From Thiodiazotropha sp050305635 (GTDB lineage: Bacteria; Pseudomonadota; Gammaproteobacteria; Chromatiales; Chromatiaceae): 64,000 nt of DNA. A program made the translations under genes and the position numbers. The notes under the pieces are model-generated. The model did no database searches and was not told the origin of the DNA. It worked only from the letters and a program-made list of their open reading frames with translations. Position 1 is the stretch's first letter, and each line of letters starts with the position of its first letter. The stretch lies in assembly GCA_050305635.1 (NCBI GenBank), contig JBNLFS010000122.1, forward strand, positions 13,655 through 77,654, written 5' to 3'. Below are positions 62,231 through 64,000 of the stretch, in pieces.

Positions 62231-63598
62231 ATGACTGATCACGTTCCCCAAACGAACCCTCCCAACACGCTGAGCCTGGGCACCAAACTCAGCTACGGAG
62301 TCGGCAATATCGGCCTGCAGATGCTGATCGCCGCGATGGGCTTCTACCTGATGATCTTCTACACCGATGTAGCGCTGGTACCGCCCGCGGTCGCCGGCGC
62401 CGCATTGCTGGTGGGAAAAATATGGGACACGATCAACGACCCGGTGTTTGGATGGATTGCCGACCGAACCCGCTCACGCCACGGCCGCCGCCGGGTCTAT
62501 CTGATCTACGGAGCCCTGCCGCTGGCCGTTGCCACAGCGGCCGTATGGATGGTCCCGCCCGGCCTCGACCCGGTCTACGCCTTTCTCTGGGTCGCCATCA
62601 GCTACACCCTGTTCGACACCCTGCTGACCCTGGTGCAATTGCCCTACTCGGCCCTCGCCGCCGAGATGACCCGGGATTACGATGAACGCACCAGCCTCTC
62701 CGTCATCGCATCCTTCGGCGCACTCGCCGGTTTCATACTCGGCAGCACATTGATGCCCGCACTGGTCAGCCGGTCAGCCGATGCAGGCACCGGTTATGCA
62801 CTGACCGGCGCTTTGTTCGGAGTCATCGTCGGAGCGGCCGTCGGCTGGGTCGCCTGGCGCGTCAAAGAACCCCCGATAGATCGGAGACACAACGCCTCCG
62901 CCATGCCTTGGCACGTGGTCCGGGATGCCCTGCGCAACCGCCCCTTCATCACCCTCGTCACCGTGGTCGGTCTGGTCCGCATGGGACTCACCCTGATCCA
63001 GGCGGCACTGGCCTATTTCGTGATCTACCAACTACAAGGAAGCAAAAGCGATCTCCCCGAACTGATGCTGACCCTGCTCTCCGTGGTCGGCATCTCGATG
63101 TTCGTCTGGAAACGAATCATCGACCGGTGGGAAAAGAGCTACGCCTACATCGCCGGACTCTGCTGCAGCGTCATCGGCCTGATCGCAATCTTCTGGCTGG
63201 GTCCGAATCAAAAAGGCATCATGATGCTCGAACTCGTGATCATCGGCATCGGCATGGGCGCCCACTGGGTAGTGCCCTTCGCCATGATTCCGGACACCAT
63301 CGACCACGGCCACATGCAGGACGGCGAACGCCGCTCCGGAGTCTACATGGGACTCTATGGCCTGATCGACAAACTGGCGCGCACCTTGGCAACCGTAGCG
63401 ATGGCCGCAATACTCGAACTCTCCGGCTACGTACCCAACGTACCCCAAAGCCCGGAGGCATTACTGGGAATACGCCTGGCAACCGGCCCTCTGCCCGCCG
63501 TCTGTCTGGCGCTCGCCATCCCACTGCTGCTGATCTACCCCATCACACGGGCGCACCATGCTGATCTGAAAGCCGCATTGGATGCCGCGTCGTCATAA
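62231..63598 (+). CDS. GPH-family (MFS-type) cation symporter
   Basis: The 455-residue protein has about 12 TM helices and the glycoside-pentoside-hexuronide:cation symporter marks: LGTKLSYGVGNIG at the N-terminus, IWDTINDPVFGWIADRTRSRHGRRR near 60-85 and LPYSALAAEMTRDYDER near 135. Members usually import sugars or glycosides with H+ or Na+, but relatives in lipid-type clusters may carry other amphipathic compounds or export. It is the last gene of the rightward unit, 7 bp after the second ligase, so its substrate is probably linked to the same pathway. Confidence 0.9.
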   Translation: MTDHVPQTNPPNTLSLGTKLSYGVGNIGLQMLIAAMGFYLMIFYTDVALVPPAVAGAALLVGKIWDTINDPVFGWIADRTRSRHGRRRVYLIYGALPLAVATAAVWMVPPGLDPVYAFLWVAISYTLFDTLLTLVQLPYSALAAEMTRDYDERTSLSVIASFGALAGFILGSTLMPALVSRSADAGTGYALTGALFGVIVGAAVGWVAWRVKEPPIDRRHNASAMPWHVVRDALRNRPFITLVTVVGLVRMGLTLIQAALAYFVIYQLQGSKSDLPELMLTLLSVVGISMFVWKRIIDRWEKSYAYIAGLCCSVIGLIAIFWLGPNQKGIMMLELVIIGIGMGAHWVVPFAMIPDTIDHGHMQDGERRSGVYMGLYGLIDKLARTLATVAMAAILELSGYVPNVPQSPEALLGIRLATGPLPAVCLALAIPLLLIYPITRAHHADLKAALDAASS

Positions 63599-63860
63599 TA
63601 CCGTGTAGTTTAATCTACAACACTGAAGTCTGTTGACGCTTAAACATGCAGACTAAAAGTCCGTTGCAGGAGTGTATGTGCTCGTATTCTGTTGATATTG
63701 GATAATTGTGTGCGCTGGAACACCAAAATTGTGGAGTTCGACTCTAGGCATAATCCCAACACCCAAGTTATAGGATCGACGCTACAATTCCAAACTCATT
63801 GGATAGACTAGAGTAATCAATTCGGACATTACCTTTTCTCCGGCATTGTCTGATGACAGC
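63599..63860. other. Noncoding gap after the symporter
   Basis: About 260 bp with lower GC than the cluster. Only a weak hairpin, GTAG-TTTAAT-CTAC around 63604-63618, is visible as a possible end of the rightward transcript. No gene is supported. Confidence 0.5.
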
Positions 63861-64000
63861 TAGTGTCCTGTCTGATTAATTAATTGAAATATTTTTAGCA
63901 GAAATTGTCGTATGTTTATCCCACAAACGAGGATCATACGATGTCACGGTTACCGGCCAAGATTGTACTCAATGAGGACGAAGAAGCAGAGCTCAATCAA
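63861..64000 (+). mobile_element. Left end of a probable insertion sequence (cut by the window edge)
   Basis: TAGTGTCCTGTCTGATTAAT at 63861 looks like an IS terminal repeat beginning at a TA target, followed 80 bp later by an ATG in a transposase-like frame. The composition is more AT-rich than its neighbours. The inner end is outside the window, so the boundary and family (perhaps IS630-like) are tentative. Confidence 0.5.
63941..64000 (+). CDS. Probable transposase, first 20 codons
   Basis: The frame starts MSRLPAKIVLNEDEEAELNQ and runs off the window. The pattern PAKIVLxEDExxEL is like the N-terminus of IS630-type transposases, which begin with a winged-helix DNA-binding region. The ATG at 63941 is preceded by ACGAGGATC, a fair ribosome binding site. 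Too short for a firm family call. Confidence 0.5.
   Translation, partial: MSRLPAKIVLNEDEEAELNQ

Overview
The window looks like chromosomal DNA of a GC-rich gammaproteobacterium. The order carA-carB-greA, then yhbY, rlmE, ftsH, folP and glmM is the conserved gammaproteobacterial layout. TrxC, CnoX, GreB, SrkA, NhaA, YdbH/YdbL and a CbrA/CbrB-type system fit that class. The symporter-DUF294-exonuclease-acs acetate block and the interspersed palindromic repeats suggest a free-living, respiratory, perhaps Chromatiales-like organism, but I cannot name a genus. No rRNA, tRNA or CRISPR array was seen.

Layout. 1-12 kb: housekeeping genes (glmM, folP, ftsH, rlmE, yhbY, greA, carB, carA, trxC, cnoX); the 3' end of greA and its flank are tandemly duplicated. 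12-16 kb: a minus-strand operon of a small membrane protein, an RCK-gated potassium channel and a hemerythrin-domain protein, then cheV behind a plausible sigma-28 promoter. 16-29 kb: an acetate/carbon module made of a CbrX-like small membrane protein, a transporter-fused histidine kinase (CbrA/CrbS family), an NtrC-type regulator that has lost its GAFTGA loop, a TerB-like protein, the two-subunit acetate-type symporter, a DUF294/CBS/cNMP protein, a DnaQ-like exonuclease and acs. 29-46 kb: mixed accessory and stress genes (GNAT, a lipoprotein pair of a PrcB-like protein and an S8 protease, greB, srkA, methyltransferases, ydbH/ydbL, photolyase with its YbgA partner, nhaA), separated by several families of interspersed inverted repeats.

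46.9-63.6 kb is the most unusual part. Two divergent transcription units each encode an inner-membrane RND/MMPL transporter, a periplasmic LolA-like or DUF1329 protein and an outer-membrane beta-barrel candidate (AMIN-barrel or DUF1302). The rightward unit adds a YCF48-type beta-propeller, two overlapping atypical acyl-CoA-ligase-like (ANL) enzymes and a GPH-type symporter. I read this as a possible two-lane trans-envelope route for a hydrophobic carboxylic acid or lipid, coupled to its activation in the cytoplasm. The substrate cannot be deduced from sequence. The right edge of the window enters what looks like an insertion sequence.
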